From contig JAWGHR010000001.1 in NCBI GenBank assembly GCA_032560695.1, forward strand, positions 186,001 to 250,000: a stretch of DNA of 64,000 nucleotides, written 5' to 3'. This DNA is from Peptoniphilus_A harei_B (lineage in GTDB: Bacteria > Bacillota > Clostridia > Tissierellales > Peptoniphilaceae). Under the pieces are notes generated by a model. It had not been told where the DNA came from and did no database searches. It was given only the letters and a program-made list of their open reading frames with translations. Shown piece after piece: positions 9,034-17,782 of the stretch; the first letter of the stretch is position 1; each line of letters starts with the position of its first letter. Position numbers and translations under genes: made by a program.

Positions 9034-10159
9034 GATTTCAATTTATATTCATATACCATTTTGTGAGAGTAGATGTCACTATTGTGACTTCTGCTCTTCT
9101 CTTTTAGCTGGGTCAAATGTAGAGAAATATTTTAAATATTTGAGAAAAGAAATTAAACTCCACGAAGACTTTTTAATAGATAAGGTCATTGACACTGTAT
9201 TTATTGGAGGGGGAACTCCTTCTTCAGTTGACCCAAGTTTTATAAAAGAAATTATGAAAGACTTATCATCCTTTGAATTCTCTAAGGACAGAGAGATAAG
9301 TATAGAGTCAAATCCAAATTCTCTAACTAGAGAGAAAGCTGAAGTCTATTTTTCTTCTGGGATAAATAGAATTTCTATTGGAGCTCAATCCTTTAACGAA
9401 GAAATCTTAAAAAAAATTGGAAGAATTCATAAAAAAGATGATATTTATAGGGCCATAGAAAATGCCAAGTCAGCAGGTTTTGAAAATATAAATTTAGATT
9501 TAATGCTTGCCCTTCCTGGTCAAAAGTTTTCTGATATAGAAGAGTCTATAAAAGAAGTTAAAAAATTAAATCTTTCACATATTTCTTATTACTCACTTAT
9601 ATTAGAAGAAGGGACTAAACTTTTTAGAGACCATGAGAAGTCTCCTCTGGATTTTCCCAGTGAAGATGAAGACCGTAAGATGTATCACTATGTCGTAGAT
9701 GAGCTTAAAAAAATTGGTCTCAAGCAATATGAAATTTCCAATTTTGCCAAAGATGGTTATGAGTGTCGACACAACATGACCTATTGGAAGCTAAAAGATT
9801 ATATTTCCTTTGGACTTTCTGCCTCATCAAATATTGGAAACTTGAGATACACAAATTCTTATAACTTTGACGATTATTATAAGGCTCTTGATAAAAATGA
9901 AAAACCTATAGGATTTTCTGAAAACTTAAGTAAAGCTGACAGGATGAATGAGTTTATAATGATGGGTCTGAGACTTAACTCTGGTGTGGACATAGATGAG
10001 TTCGATAAAAAATTTAATGATGACTTTTTAAAAATTTATTATGACGAAATAGAAAAAAATTTAAAATCAAATTTAATTTTATTAAAAAATAACAATCTAA
10101 GGCTTACAGAAAAGGGACGTGACCTTTCCAATCAAGTTGAATTAGATTTCTTTAAATAA
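9017..10159 (+). CDS. hemW: Heme chaperone HemW (HemN-like radical SAM protein)
   Basis: 380-residue protein of the coproporphyrinogen-III-oxidase-like radical SAM family. The cluster motif is CESRCHYCDFC (Cys16, 20, 23), followed by FIGGGTPS (about 66-73) and the typical NRISIGAQSFNEEILKKIGR segment; the C-terminal HemW domain is complete. HemW-type proteins bind heme and transfer it to apo-targets rather than making protoporphyrin; lepA-hemW linkage is the normal Firmicute context and no other heme biosynthesis gene is nearby. Ends just before a strong terminator. Confidence 0.92.
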   Translation: MMKTNKISIYIHIPFCESRCHYCDFCSSLLAGSNVEKYFKYLRKEIKLHEDFLIDKVIDTVFIGGGTPSSVDPSFIKEIMKDLSSFEFSKDREISIESNPNSLTREKAEVYFSSGINRISIGAQSFNEEILKKIGRIHKKDDIYRAIENAKSAGFENINLDLMLALPGQKFSDIEESIKEVKKLNLSHISYYSLILEEGTKLFRDHEKSPLDFPSEDEDRKMYHYVVDELKKIGLKQYEISNFAKDGYECRHNMTYWKLKDYISFGLSASSNIGNLRYTNSYNFDDYYKALDKNEKPIGFSENLSKADRMNEFIMMGLRLNSGVDIDEFDKKFNDDFLKIYYDEIEKNLKSNLILLKNNNLRLTEKGRDLSNQVELDFFK

Positions 10160-10170
10160 ATTTGCACATA

Positions 10171-10205
10171 AAAAGAGGTAGACACTTAATCTACCTCTTT
10201 TTTCA
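10171..10205 (+). terminator. Intrinsic terminator after hemW
   Basis: AAAGAGGTAGA and TCTACCTCTTT pair around a short loop and are followed by a T run. Confidence 0.92.
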
Positions 10206-10246
10206 TTCTCTTTTTTATTTTATTAGAATTTATTTACCACTTTTAA

Positions 10247-10282
10247 ATAAAAAAGAGAAACTTTCCCGGGAAAATTTCTCTT
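10247..10282 (-). terminator. Intrinsic terminator after rpsT
   Basis: On the minus strand AAGAGAAA pairs with TTTCTCTT across an inner TTTCCCGGGAAA palindrome, followed by a T run; overlaps the rpsT stop codon. Confidence 0.9.
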
Positions 10283-10550
10283 AGCCAGCGATCTTGCTGT
10301 TAAGTTCCTTAGCTAGTCGACTTAGCTTTCTGGAAGCTTGGTTTTTGTGGATTATATTTTTATTTGCAGCCTTCTTTAACTTTTTATCTGCAACAATAAG
10401 AAGTTCTTTAGCATCGTCAATTCTATCTTCATTAAGAGCTGTTCTAAAGTTTTTAACTGCATTTTTCATTTCAGTTCTAATTGGTTTGTTGTGTTCAGAA
10501 TTTCTTCTAGCAACATCAATTCTCTTGATAGCTGATTTAATATTTGCCAT
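10281..10550 (-). CDS. rpsT: 30S ribosomal protein S20
   Basis: 89 residues, lysine-rich, mostly helical, with the S20 start MANIKSAIKRIDVARRNSEHN and the conserved IIHKNQASRKLSRLAK near the C-terminus. It binds 16S rRNA early in 30S assembly. GGAGGTGAAATA precedes the ATG. It follows holA, a common Gram-positive order, and ends in its own terminator. Confidence 0.97.
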   Translation of the reverse strand: MANIKSAIKRIDVARRNSEHNKPIRTEMKNAVKNFRTALNEDRIDDAKELLIVADKKLKKAANKNIIHKNQASRKLSRLAKELNSKIAG

Positions 10551-10636
10551 TATTTCACCTCCAATATTTAACGCTTTTGCTATTTTACCACGAATTATAA
10601 ATCATTGCAAGAGATTTTCAACAAGTCTTGCAAATT

Positions 10637-11647
10637 CTAATTCTTGTTACAATATTTAACAATTAAAGTTTCCATTATTAATTTTTCATCAATGGAAGAA
10701 GTTTTAAAAAGTTCATCAGTCTTTATTAATTCTTCATAAAAATTAATTAAAAATTCTTTAGAAAAGTTTCTCTCAAAGCCTCTTATTTTTTTTAACTCGA
10801 AATTTTTTACTTCCATCTTATTCATTATGTCATTTTGACTTATGTTTTTTGTAGATAAAATCTTATAGGATAATAAGTTTTTAACCTGTCTAATTATCAT
10901 GGTAAAAATCTTTAGAGAAGGCTCTCCAAGCTTGTAGAGATTGTGAAGTTCCTTTAATGATTCTTCTCTCTTCCTCCCCATCATGGCATCTAAAAACTTA
11001 AAGATATTTGTATCTATGTTTTCAGTTATTGTGCTAGATATATCTTCTCGTGAAATTTTTTTATTTTTGGCATGAGAAGCAATCTTATCCATTTCTGTCT
11101 TTAGGTCTAGGAGGCTTACATCTTCATTTTTTGAATTGTAACCACTCTCTCCTATAAAAAGAGAAACTTCACTTTGACTTATTTCCTTTCCCTTCCTAAT
11201 GAAGTAGCCTTTTATAAAGTTGTTTAAGTCTACTGGATTTAACTTAGCAAAGTCCATGTCCCTATCCTTTTTCTTAAAGGCCTTGTAAAATTTTGTAGTT
11301 TTTTTGATATTTGCAGTATCCCAAAAAATTAAAACTACAAAGTCAGATAAGTTGTCTAAAAATTCATAGAAAGAATCTTTTAAGTCATTTTCCCCTAAGA
11401 AGTCAACTACATCCCGAACAAGAACGACTTTCTTGTCATTCATTACTGGATAAGTCTCGCAAGCTGAGATAAGGTCCTCTGGCTTAACTTCACTTCCCTT
11501 GAACTTGGTGTAGTTAAAGGCTTCAGTCCCCTTTACATATTTATTTATTAAGTAACCCACTGCATTTTCCATTAAATACTTTTCTGGTCCAAAAAATAAG
11601 TAGGCTCCAGAGTGGTCGCTATCTCTGTAGATTTTTTTGTAGTTCAT
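10637..11647 (-). CDS. holA: DNA polymerase III delta subunit
   Basis: Clamp-loader delta subunit, which opens the beta sliding clamp. The AYLFFGPEKYLMENAVGYLI start, the FKGSEVKPEDLISACETYPVMNDKKVVLVRD core and the C-terminal collar helices match the HolA family; 336 residues is usual. I choose the ATG at 11647, with GAGGA seven bases upstream; an in-frame TTG 18 bases earlier lies upstream of that site. The start lies inside the last 29 bases of comEC, so translation is coupled; comEC-holA-rpsT is a familiar order. Confidence 0.93.
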   Translation of the reverse strand: MNYKKIYRDSDHSGAYLFFGPEKYLMENAVGYLINKYVKGTEAFNYTKFKGSEVKPEDLISACETYPVMNDKKVVLVRDVVDFLGENDLKDSFYEFLDNLSDFVVLIFWDTANIKKTTKFYKAFKKKDRDMDFAKLNPVDLNNFIKGYFIRKGKEISQSEVSLFIGESGYNSKNEDVSLLDLKTEMDKIASHAKNKKISREDISSTITENIDTNIFKFLDAMMGRKREESLKELHNLYKLGEPSLKIFTMIIRQVKNLLSYKILSTKNISQNDIMNKMEVKNFELKKIRGFERNFSKEFLINFYEELIKTDELFKTSSIDEKLIMETLIVKYCNKN

Positions 11648-13892
11648 AATTTTTCCTCGCCACAATATATAATAAGCTTGTGTTTAAAATAATTAAAATT
11701 ATTTCGAATTTATAGTCTTGATTCTTATTGTTAACATCAATCCTAAACTGATTTCCTAAGATTTTAAAATCAACTTCTCCGTCTTTTGAAGTAACATAGT
11801 ATATGATACCATGTTTTTCCAAATTCTCCAGACTCTCTTTGTGAGGATGACCATAAGAATTTTCATAGCCTGCTGAAATCACTGCAAATTTTGGACTTGT
11901 CTTTTCTAAAAATTCATCACATGTTGAAGTCCTAGATCCATGGTGAGCAACTTTTAACAAGTCTATTTTGGAATTAATTTCTTTCTCAATCCCTGCTGAT
12001 ATATCTCCTGTGAAAAGAGTCTTAAAACCCTTGTGGTCTAAGAGCAAGACCATGGACTTGTCATTTTCTTCTTCCTTCTTTTCATTGTCTAGCAAAACTT
12101 CCAAGTTTGTATCCTTAAAAAGTTTTATCTTATCTCCCTTAGAGAGCTTGATAATTTTTGAATATTTTTCTCCGTCTTCTAAGATGCTTGGGTCTTCTGG
12201 AAGATGATTTATAAAAATATTTTTCACCTCGTAGTTTTCTAAAATTTTATTTAAGTTACCAAAGTGGTCTTCATCAAAGTGAGACAAGAAAATTCCATCA
12301 ATTGTAGAAATCCCCCTTACTTTTAAACTTGGAAATAAATATTTCTCTGCAATTTTATTTTCAAACCTTGCCCCACCAGTGTCAATTAAATAATTCCTTC
12401 CCTTATAAGAAATTAAGGCACAGTCTCCCTGGTCTATATAAAGTTGACTTATCTCAAAGGTCATTAGATCACTATATATGCCATAACTCATTAAGATAAA
12501 TACTACTGAGCAATAAATTTTTATTATTTTTAAGTTAGGTCTAATTATTTCATCTAGCTTTCTTCTATTTATTATTAAAACAAGCAATATATAATAGATA
12601 AAAATGTATTCAAACTTAAAGGCTTTTAATAATAAATAGATTGACCCCTTAGAAAGCACAAGACTTTCAAGCCCATATGTGGCATTCATTATAAGATTTA
12701 AAAATTTTCCAAGTATGCCCGGAAATACTCCCAAGCCCATGAGAAAACCTAAGGATACGATAGTAGAATAAATTGGAACTATTATTAAATTTGCAAGAAA
12801 AACTAAAATCGAAAAACCTGAAAAGTAATAATTTACTAGGGGGAAAATTGAAATTATTACTGACAAGGTCCCAACTATAGACTTACTTATTAAATTCCTA
12901 CTTGAAACTCTTTCAATGAGGTTGGGGTATACAAAGATCAAACCAAAAATTGCCCCATAAGAAAGTAAGAGTGAGATGGAATAAATCGCCATGGGATTTA
13001 TTAAAAGTATTATTGATAGACTTAGAAAGAAAATATCTTTATTATCTATGTCCTCTTCAAGGTAGGTGTTTCCCTTGTAGAGGACGTAGAACAAGAAAGC
13101 ACGTAGAGCTGAAATCGGAAAACCAATTGCCATTATGTAAAAGGATAAAATAATTACCAGGGCCAAGTCTGTAAACTTTTTATTCTTGCTTAAATTCTTA
13201 ATGATAAATTCTAGAAATAGAGCTAAAACTCCTATGTGAAGTCCAGACACAGCCAAGATATGACTCATTCCAAGAGAGTCAAACCTATCCTTTTCCACGG
13301 AATCTACAAGAGACCTATCAGCTAGGATAAGAGAACCCAAGAGGCCTGCATTTCTTTCATTTAAGTTTTTATTGAAAAAATATTTTGCCCTATCGACAAA
13401 TAAATTTGAAAACTTGGAAATCCCTCTTGGGTCTGATACTTTTTCATAGCTATTTATCTTCCCAATGAGATAAATCCCCTGAGACTTATTATTCTTCTCA
13501 TAGTCAAAAGTCCCCTTGTTCATAGCAGGAAGAGGTGGATAAAATTTTCCTCGGACTTTATACTCTCCTCCCCTTTCTAGTTTTTCATAAACTAAGACCT
13601 TAGTCTTAAAATTTTTTCCATTAAGAGTATCCAATTTAATAATAGATTTATTTTCATTAGACAAGACAACCTTACCCATAACTTGCCCATCAAAGGCTTC
13701 TAAGCTATAGTCCCTAAAGTTAAAATTTATAAAAACAAAAAGGATTACTAGAGGCAAATATAAATATTTATATCTATCTTTAAGAACTAAAATATAAGCT
13801 GTGGTAATAAGTAAAATTATTCCCACAAGTAGATAGGATTTTATGTAAATTGAAAGTAGAATTCCAAAGATTACTCCTGCGAATAAGTACAT
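11619..13892 (-). CDS. comEC: Competence DNA-uptake channel ComEC/Rec2
   Basis: About 757 residues. Multiple hydrophobic segments at both ends of the N-terminal half flank the competence domain (LGSLILADRSLV, MSHILAVSGLHIGVLALFLE, IGFPISALRAFLFYVLY), followed by a C-terminal metallo-beta-lactamase domain with SHFDEDHFGN, LLFTGD-like and KVAHHGSRTST motifs. ComEC imports single-stranded DNA during transformation and the C-terminal domain is thought to degrade the non-transforming strand. I use the ATG at 13892 with GAGGGG five bases upstream. comEA is not adjacent, so natural competence is possible but unproven. Confidence 0.94.
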   Translation of the reverse strand: MYLFAGVIFGILLSIYIKSYLLVGIILLITTAYILVLKDRYKYLYLPLVILFVFINFNFRDYSLEAFDGQVMGKVVLSNENKSIIKLDTLNGKNFKTKVLVYEKLERGGEYKVRGKFYPPLPAMNKGTFDYEKNNKSQGIYLIGKINSYEKVSDPRGISKFSNLFVDRAKYFFNKNLNERNAGLLGSLILADRSLVDSVEKDRFDSLGMSHILAVSGLHIGVLALFLEFIIKNLSKNKKFTDLALVIILSFYIMAIGFPISALRAFLFYVLYKGNTYLEEDIDNKDIFFLSLSIILLINPMAIYSISLLLSYGAIFGLIFVYPNLIERVSSRNLISKSIVGTLSVIISIFPLVNYYFSGFSILVFLANLIIVPIYSTIVSLGFLMGLGVFPGILGKFLNLIMNATYGLESLVLSKGSIYLLLKAFKFEYIFIYYILLVLIINRRKLDEIIRPNLKIIKIYCSVVFILMSYGIYSDLMTFEISQLYIDQGDCALISYKGRNYLIDTGGARFENKIAEKYLFPSLKVRGISTIDGIFLSHFDEDHFGNLNKILENYEVKNIFINHLPEDPSILEDGEKYSKIIKLSKGDKIKLFKDTNLEVLLDNEKKEEENDKSMVLLLDHKGFKTLFTGDISAGIEKEINSKIDLLKVAHHGSRTSTCDEFLEKTSPKFAVISAGYENSYGHPHKESLENLEKHGIIYYVTSKDGEVDFKILGNQFRIDVNNKNQDYKFEIILIILNTSLLYIVARKNYELQKNLQR

Positions 13893-13967
13893 AGGCACCC
13901 CTCTTCATTATATATCTTTTTGAGGTCATGGACCATAAAATATGTTAATATATTAGAGGAGGTAATT

Positions 13968-15668
13968 ATGAGTTTAGTTTACAAAAACCCTTACAAGACA
14001 AAGTACAAATTAGAAATAATTGATAAAATAAATCGTGACGGAATTACTTATGGAAAGCTTGAAAATCCTCCCTACTTTTTAGGAAGTGAAAGAGTTTCAG
14101 CTGACCAAATTAAAATAAATGGAGAAGAGCCTAAGTTTTTGTCAGGCAACAAGTCCTATTTTAAAATTGATGAAAATAACAAAAATGTTGAAATTGAAAT
14201 TGGCTGGAAGAACAGACTTCTTCTCATGCAAGAAAATCTTGGCAACGCCCTAGTGAGACATTTTTTAATGACCAACACAAACATTGAAATTATTGATTAC
14301 AGGGTTGAAAGCTCTTCATCCCATATTGACGTGTCTGCAAAAGATTTTAAGTTTATGACTGCAAAAAATATTGAGTCTCTTGCCAACTACGCAGTCTTTT
14401 CCAACCTTGCAATAGAAAGTTTTGGCGACCACATATCTATAGAAAGGCTTGCTGATATCCCTTATGAAGGTCCAGCCCTATCTAGAACTGGTGAAATTGG
14501 AATGATTTTTATTTCTTCTGTTGAGAAGCTAAATTCACTTATTAGGCTTACAATAACATCAGGAGAAAATGCCTATAAGCTTGCTCGTAATTCTTTAAAC
14601 ATCTTAGACAATATGAAGATGTATCTCAATAGTGATAGCATTAACTCAGTCTTTTCTGATGTTAAAAAGTTAAGATCTAATATTAGTTCATCAAGAAATT
14701 CTCATAAAGATGCAGAATACGAAAAAGTTGGAGATTTTGATAAAGTCCTAAAAGAAGATAAGGCTGTTAACCCTATTGAAGTGGCAGAAACTATTGAAGA
14801 TAAAAACATTGATGGAGTTAAAGATGATTTAGCTGATAGTGAAATTTCAGCAAGTAAAGTCGCAGATAAAAACTTAGAAGAAAAAGATAAACTTAAAGAA
14901 AAAAAAGAAACTCCTAAAGAAATAGAATTAATTGAGGAAAAACAAAAAGAAACTTACGATGCAAAATTCTTCCACGATAAATATAAACTTGAATCCTTTA
15001 AAGACTTAAACAAATTTGCAAGTCCTAATGAAGACAAAGCTTCAATAGAAACTAATAAAAAAGAAATTAGTAATAAAGATAAAATAAACACTGAAGTTAA
15101 AAAGAAAGAAAAGTACGATGCAGACTTCTTCCACGATAAATATAAACTTGAATCTTTTAAGGACTTAAATAAATTTGCAAACCCTAATAAGGATGAAAAC
15201 TATGAAAAAGAATCATTAGGGAAAGAAAAGTCAGATAATAAAAATTCAAAAGAAAAAAATACCTCTTCTACAAGCCTTACAAGCAAAGAAGAAGAAAGGT
15301 CTTCCCTCTTCTATAAAGCAGTAGAAAGCTTTAAAAACTTTTCCACTGAGTTTTCTGGGCTAAATTATATCTACAAAGTCCTTCAAGATGTAAATTTAAA
15401 AGAGCTTCGTGAAATTTCAAACTCCATCCTAAAAGAAGATGACTTCATACAAATTTATGGGCTTAAAAACGGATCCAAGTCAAAAATTTTAATACTTAGG
15501 TCTCAAAATCTAAACTTTGACCTCAAAAAAATCTTCGAAAAATTAAAGGACCACTTCACTTTCACAGGCACAGGAAATATGTATACCCTAGATATCCAAT
15601 GTAAGGAAGAAGATTTAACTAGAATTATGGAATCTTTCTTAATCGAGATAAGAAGAGAAGCAAAATAA
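13968..15668 (+). CDS. AlaX-L/alanyl-tRNA editing-like protein lacking all zinc ligands, with a repeat-bearing linker
   Basis: 566 residues from an ATG preceded by AGGAGGTAATT. Residues 1-220 follow the AlaX-L plan: MSLVYKNPYKTKYKLEII start, a GWKNRLLLMQENLGNALV segment aligning with the HxxxH zinc helix (both His replaced: N90, A94), and PYEGPALSRTGEIGMIFI aligning with the CGGTHxxxTGEIG motif (Cys and His replaced by Y166 and A170). Residues about 230-460 are a charged Lys/Glu/Asp/Asn/Ser linker holding two near-identical 25-residue repeats. Residues about 464-566 resemble the DHHA1 domain of AlaRS (VNLKELREISNSI) but without the Gly-rich loop. Serine/glycine-tRNA(Ala) hydrolysis should be lost; a tRNA-binding or regulatory role is guesswork. 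Confidence 0.7.
   Translation: MSLVYKNPYKTKYKLEIIDKINRDGITYGKLENPPYFLGSERVSADQIKINGEEPKFLSGNKSYFKIDENNKNVEIEIGWKNRLLLMQENLGNALVRHFLMTNTNIEIIDYRVESSSSHIDVSAKDFKFMTAKNIESLANYAVFSNLAIESFGDHISIERLADIPYEGPALSRTGEIGMIFISSVEKLNSLIRLTITSGENAYKLARNSLNILDNMKMYLNSDSINSVFSDVKKLRSNISSSRNSHKDAEYEKVGDFDKVLKEDKAVNPIEVAETIEDKNIDGVKDDLADSEISASKVADKNLEEKDKLKEKKETPKEIELIEEKQKETYDAKFFHDKYKLESFKDLNKFASPNEDKASIETNKKEISNKDKINTEVKKKEKYDADFFHDKYKLESFKDLNKFANPNKDENYEKESLGKEKSDNKNSKEKNTSSTSLTSKEEERSSLFYKAVESFKNFSTEFSGLNYIYKVLQDVNLKELREISNSILKEDDFIQIYGLKNGSKSKILILRSQNLNFDLKKIFEKLKDHFTFTGTGNMYTLDIQCKEEDLTRIMESFLIEIRREAK
14955..15029 (+). repeat. 25-codon internal repeat, copy 1
   Basis: Encodes YDAKFFHDKYKLESFKDLNK plus five more residues (330-354 of the AlaX-like protein); copy 2 lies 159 bp downstream and differs at only a few positions in both DNA and protein. 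Confidence 0.9.
15114..15188 (+). repeat. 25-codon internal repeat, copy 2
   Basis: Encodes YDADFFHDKYKLESFKDLNK plus five more residues (383-407). The FFHDKYKLESFKDLNKFA core is identical to copy 1, while the flanking linker is not conserved, so the repeated segment is probably a functional short motif. Confidence 0.9.
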
Positions 15669-15713
15669 TTATAGCTCACATTAAACTTAAAATGATTTAA
15701 TGTGAGCTATAAT
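15668..15713. terminator. Perfect 18-bp inverted repeat, probable terminator
   Basis: Two 18-base arms pair perfectly around a 10-base loop, starting at the last base of the AlaX-like stop codon. The T tract after it is weak (AATTTAATT on the plus strand), so a terminator or RNA-stabilising hairpin serving the convergent genes on both sides is the best reading. Confidence 0.7.
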
Positions 15714-15778
15714 TTAATTCAAAAACATTCTGTACAAAAGTAAATTACAATTAGATATTCTTATAAATAGTTAAGTAT

Positions 15779-16357
15779 TTAGATATCATGATAAACAGTC
15801 CCACTTCCATCAAGATATGGTCCATCACCATAATAATCTGGATCATCACCTGTAGAAATAGCAATTGTATAATACCTGTTTCCTTTTACTCTTCCATATT
15901 CAGTTTGTCCACCGTTCGTTTCAAATTGAAACTTTTCAATATCCAATAATTTAGAACTTATTTTAATCCCATATGGAAATCTAACTCCAGATATATCATT
16001 TCCATATACATCTACAAGACGAGCTTGTGAATAAACTTTTATTGAAGCTGATCCAATCCAGAATTTGTCTGAACTTACATAATTTCTAATATGAAAACTA
16101 AAATTTTTTGCTGGATTAAAACTTCTCGTAGAATAATCTGTTTTCAACCAAGCAAAATATTTTCCCGTTTCAGGATTATAGTAATCAATTTTTTCAACTC
16201 TATCTTCTTTTATTAGATTTTCTAATTTTTGTGATGCGGAATAGTAACTTATGTCTTTAATATAATTAGAATTATCTTCTTTTGCAAATGCACTTATTGG
16301 ACAAATTAATGCAATTGCAAAAAACAAAACAGCTAATATTTTATTTTTTTTAAACAT
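15779..16357 (-). CDS. Secreted protein of unknown function
   Basis: 192 residues beginning with a clear Sec signal peptide (MFKKNKILAVLFFAIALICPISAFA, cleavage probably after AFA). The mature part is rich in Tyr, Ser, Asp and Gly, with no Cys and no domain I recognise; the C-terminal half (GGQTEYGRVKGNRYYTIAIS, then a DDPDYYGDGPYLDGSG tail) looks like a beta-rich extracellular domain. AAAGGAGG precedes the ATG. It is divergent from a lipoprotein gene 90 bp away, and the two may share a regulatory region. Confidence 0.75.
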   Translation of the reverse strand: MFKKNKILAVLFFAIALICPISAFAKEDNSNYIKDISYYSASQKLENLIKEDRVEKIDYYNPETGKYFAWLKTDYSTRSFNPAKNFSFHIRNYVSSDKFWIGSASIKVYSQARLVDVYGNDISGVRFPYGIKISSKLLDIEKFQFETNGGQTEYGRVKGNRYYTIAISTGDDPDYYGDGPYLDGSGTVYHDI

Positions 16358-16376
16358 TTTTACCTCCTTTTATTAC

Positions 16377-16405
16377 TTTACTTCTGTACATATTTATTGT
16401 ATAAT
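16377..16405 (+). promoter_or_regulatory. Probable promoter of the lipoprotein gene at 16448
   Basis: TTTACT (16377-16382) and a consensus TATAAT (16400-16405) are 17 bases apart, followed by a 42-base leader and GGAGGTGAAAT before the ATG. Confidence 0.6.
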
Positions 16406-16447
16406 AATATTGTTCAAAAGTAAGTATCTAATTTCTGGAGGTGAAAT

Positions 16448-17074
16448 ATGCGAAAGTTTTTAATTTTTGTTTTCTCAATAATAATACTAACCTCTTGTAA
16501 ATCTCAGTCAGGAGAATCCGACAAAATGACTGTGAATTTAGATGAGTTTTATAATACTAAACCTATACCTACATATATTCAATCTGTTGATTTTGTAACA
16601 TCAAAAAATCTTACAGAAAAGGTATCAAAAACTTATAATTCTTTAGATGAATTAGAAAAAGATTTAAGATTAAATTTTCTTCATTCTAGTTTTTTTAACC
16701 AATCTGATTACGACACTATTTATTTTAATGATGATTATTTTTCTAAAATATATTTATTTAAAGAAGATATAAATCCTTATTATTTTGGTGTTATAAATTT
16801 AGGAAATGATAGAAGTTTAATTTTGGAAATATCGTGGAACAACAATTCAAATGAAACACCATATTCAGTTGAATTAATGGGCGGATGCGAAATTATCGAA
16901 AATTATGATATAAATTCTACAAATATCTCTATTATTAAAGAATCAAGAGGCAAAAAAGTTTTTTATTCTGGTATTTTTAAATTTAATGATATGACCTACT
17001 TTATTAAAAATTCTGAGGATTTAGATACTTTAAAAAATATAATTCAAGACCTGTTAAATCTCAAAAAGGACTGA
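16448..17074 (+). CDS. Putative lipoprotein of unknown function
   Basis: 208 residues. The N-terminus MRKFLIFVFSIIILTSC is a lipoprotein signal with lipobox LTSC (Cys17). The mature protein is acidic and Asn/Tyr-rich without recognisable catalytic motifs. GGAGGTGAAAT precedes the ATG. It is divergent from a secreted protein gene, so the pair may act together at the cell surface; this is inferred from position only. Confidence 0.75.
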   Translation: MRKFLIFVFSIIILTSCKSQSGESDKMTVNLDEFYNTKPIPTYIQSVDFVTSKNLTEKVSKTYNSLDELEKDLRLNFLHSSFFNQSDYDTIYFNDDYFSKIYLFKEDINPYYFGVINLGNDRSLILEISWNNNSNETPYSVELMGGCEIIENYDINSTNISIIKESRGKKVFYSGIFKFNDMTYFIKNSEDLDTLKNIIQDLLNLKKD

Positions 17075-17101
17075 GGGAGTTTATCCCACAGTCCTTTTTT
17101 A
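17063..17101 (+). terminator. Intrinsic terminator after the lipoprotein gene
   Basis: AAAGGACTG...GGGA pairs with TCCC...CAGTCCTTT, followed by a T run; the stop codon lies in the left arm. Confidence 0.9.
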
Positions 17102-17156
17102 ATTAGAATATGACTACTTGTTGTACAATCCTATCTGTAAATTTTAGTAATGTCAA

Positions 17157-17216
17157 AAAAACCTCCTTGTTAAATAAATTTTGCTTACCAAAACACAAAA
17201 TTAACAGGAGGTTTCA
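17157..17216 (-). terminator. Probable terminator of the 17.2-23 kb minus-strand genes
   Basis: On the minus strand AAACCTCC with TGTTAA pairs imperfectly with TTAACA and GGAGGTT about 35 bases later, ending in a run of seven T residues, immediately after the stop codon of the gene at 17219. Confidence 0.75.
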
Positions 17217-17218
17217 AT

Positions 17219-17773
17219 TTAATAATATTTTTCATTTATATAGTGATCTATAATGGATGTCTTCATATTGTCGTCAAAAATTTTTTCATCTTGAAGGACC
17301 TTCAAAAGCCAATCAGCCTTTGAATGAAAGATTGCTTCTTTTTTATCTTCCAATACTATTTCATATAGCTCATTTCTAAGAGTCCTAGATTGACACTTAA
17401 TATAATAAGCTTTAGTATTTCTAAAGTCTTGTATTTTTAAAATATTTAATACAGACTTATCTTTAAGTTCATAGTATTTATTTGTTAAGTTCAAATAATA
17501 ATTATAATATTTTGAATGTTTTTTGGTATTTCTAACTTCTTTAGAAAGAGACCTATAATACTTTGCCATTACATTGTAGTATTGGTAGTTGTACATACCC
17601 TTTTCATAAGAGTCAACCTTTATATAAGGCCTTGCATTTCTCAAGGCAAAATAATCAAAATTCTTTTGCAAAAATTCCCTCTTAGTGAGGTCACCATTTG
17701 TGTATTGGCTTATGAGAAAGGACCTATGTTCAAAAAAATCTTCAAATACTCCTCTTTTTTTCTTTAAATCCAC
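17219..17773 (-). CDS. Conserved hypothetical protein, Tyr/Lys-rich helical
   Basis: 184 residues starting at a GTG (VDLKKKRGVFEDFFEHRSFL). Very rich in Lys, Tyr and Asn, predicted mostly helical, with no signal peptide, no transmembrane segment and no motif I can assign. It lies nine bases downstream of the 27-residue membrane peptide gene and follows the P-loop and YhcC genes on the same strand. The tight spacing suggests cotranscription. The start codon has only a weak upstream GGTG, so translation may depend on the upstream gene. Confidence 0.7.
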   Translation of the reverse strand: MDLKKKRGVFEDFFEHRSFLISQYTNGDLTKREFLQKNFDYFALRNARPYIKVDSYEKGMYNYQYYNVMAKYYRSLSKEVRNTKKHSKYYNYYLNLTNKYYELKDKSVLNILKIQDFRNTKAYYIKCQSRTLRNELYEIVLEDKKEAIFHSKADWLLKVLQDEKIFDDNMKTSIIDHYINEKYY

Positions 17774-17782
17774 GAAACACCA

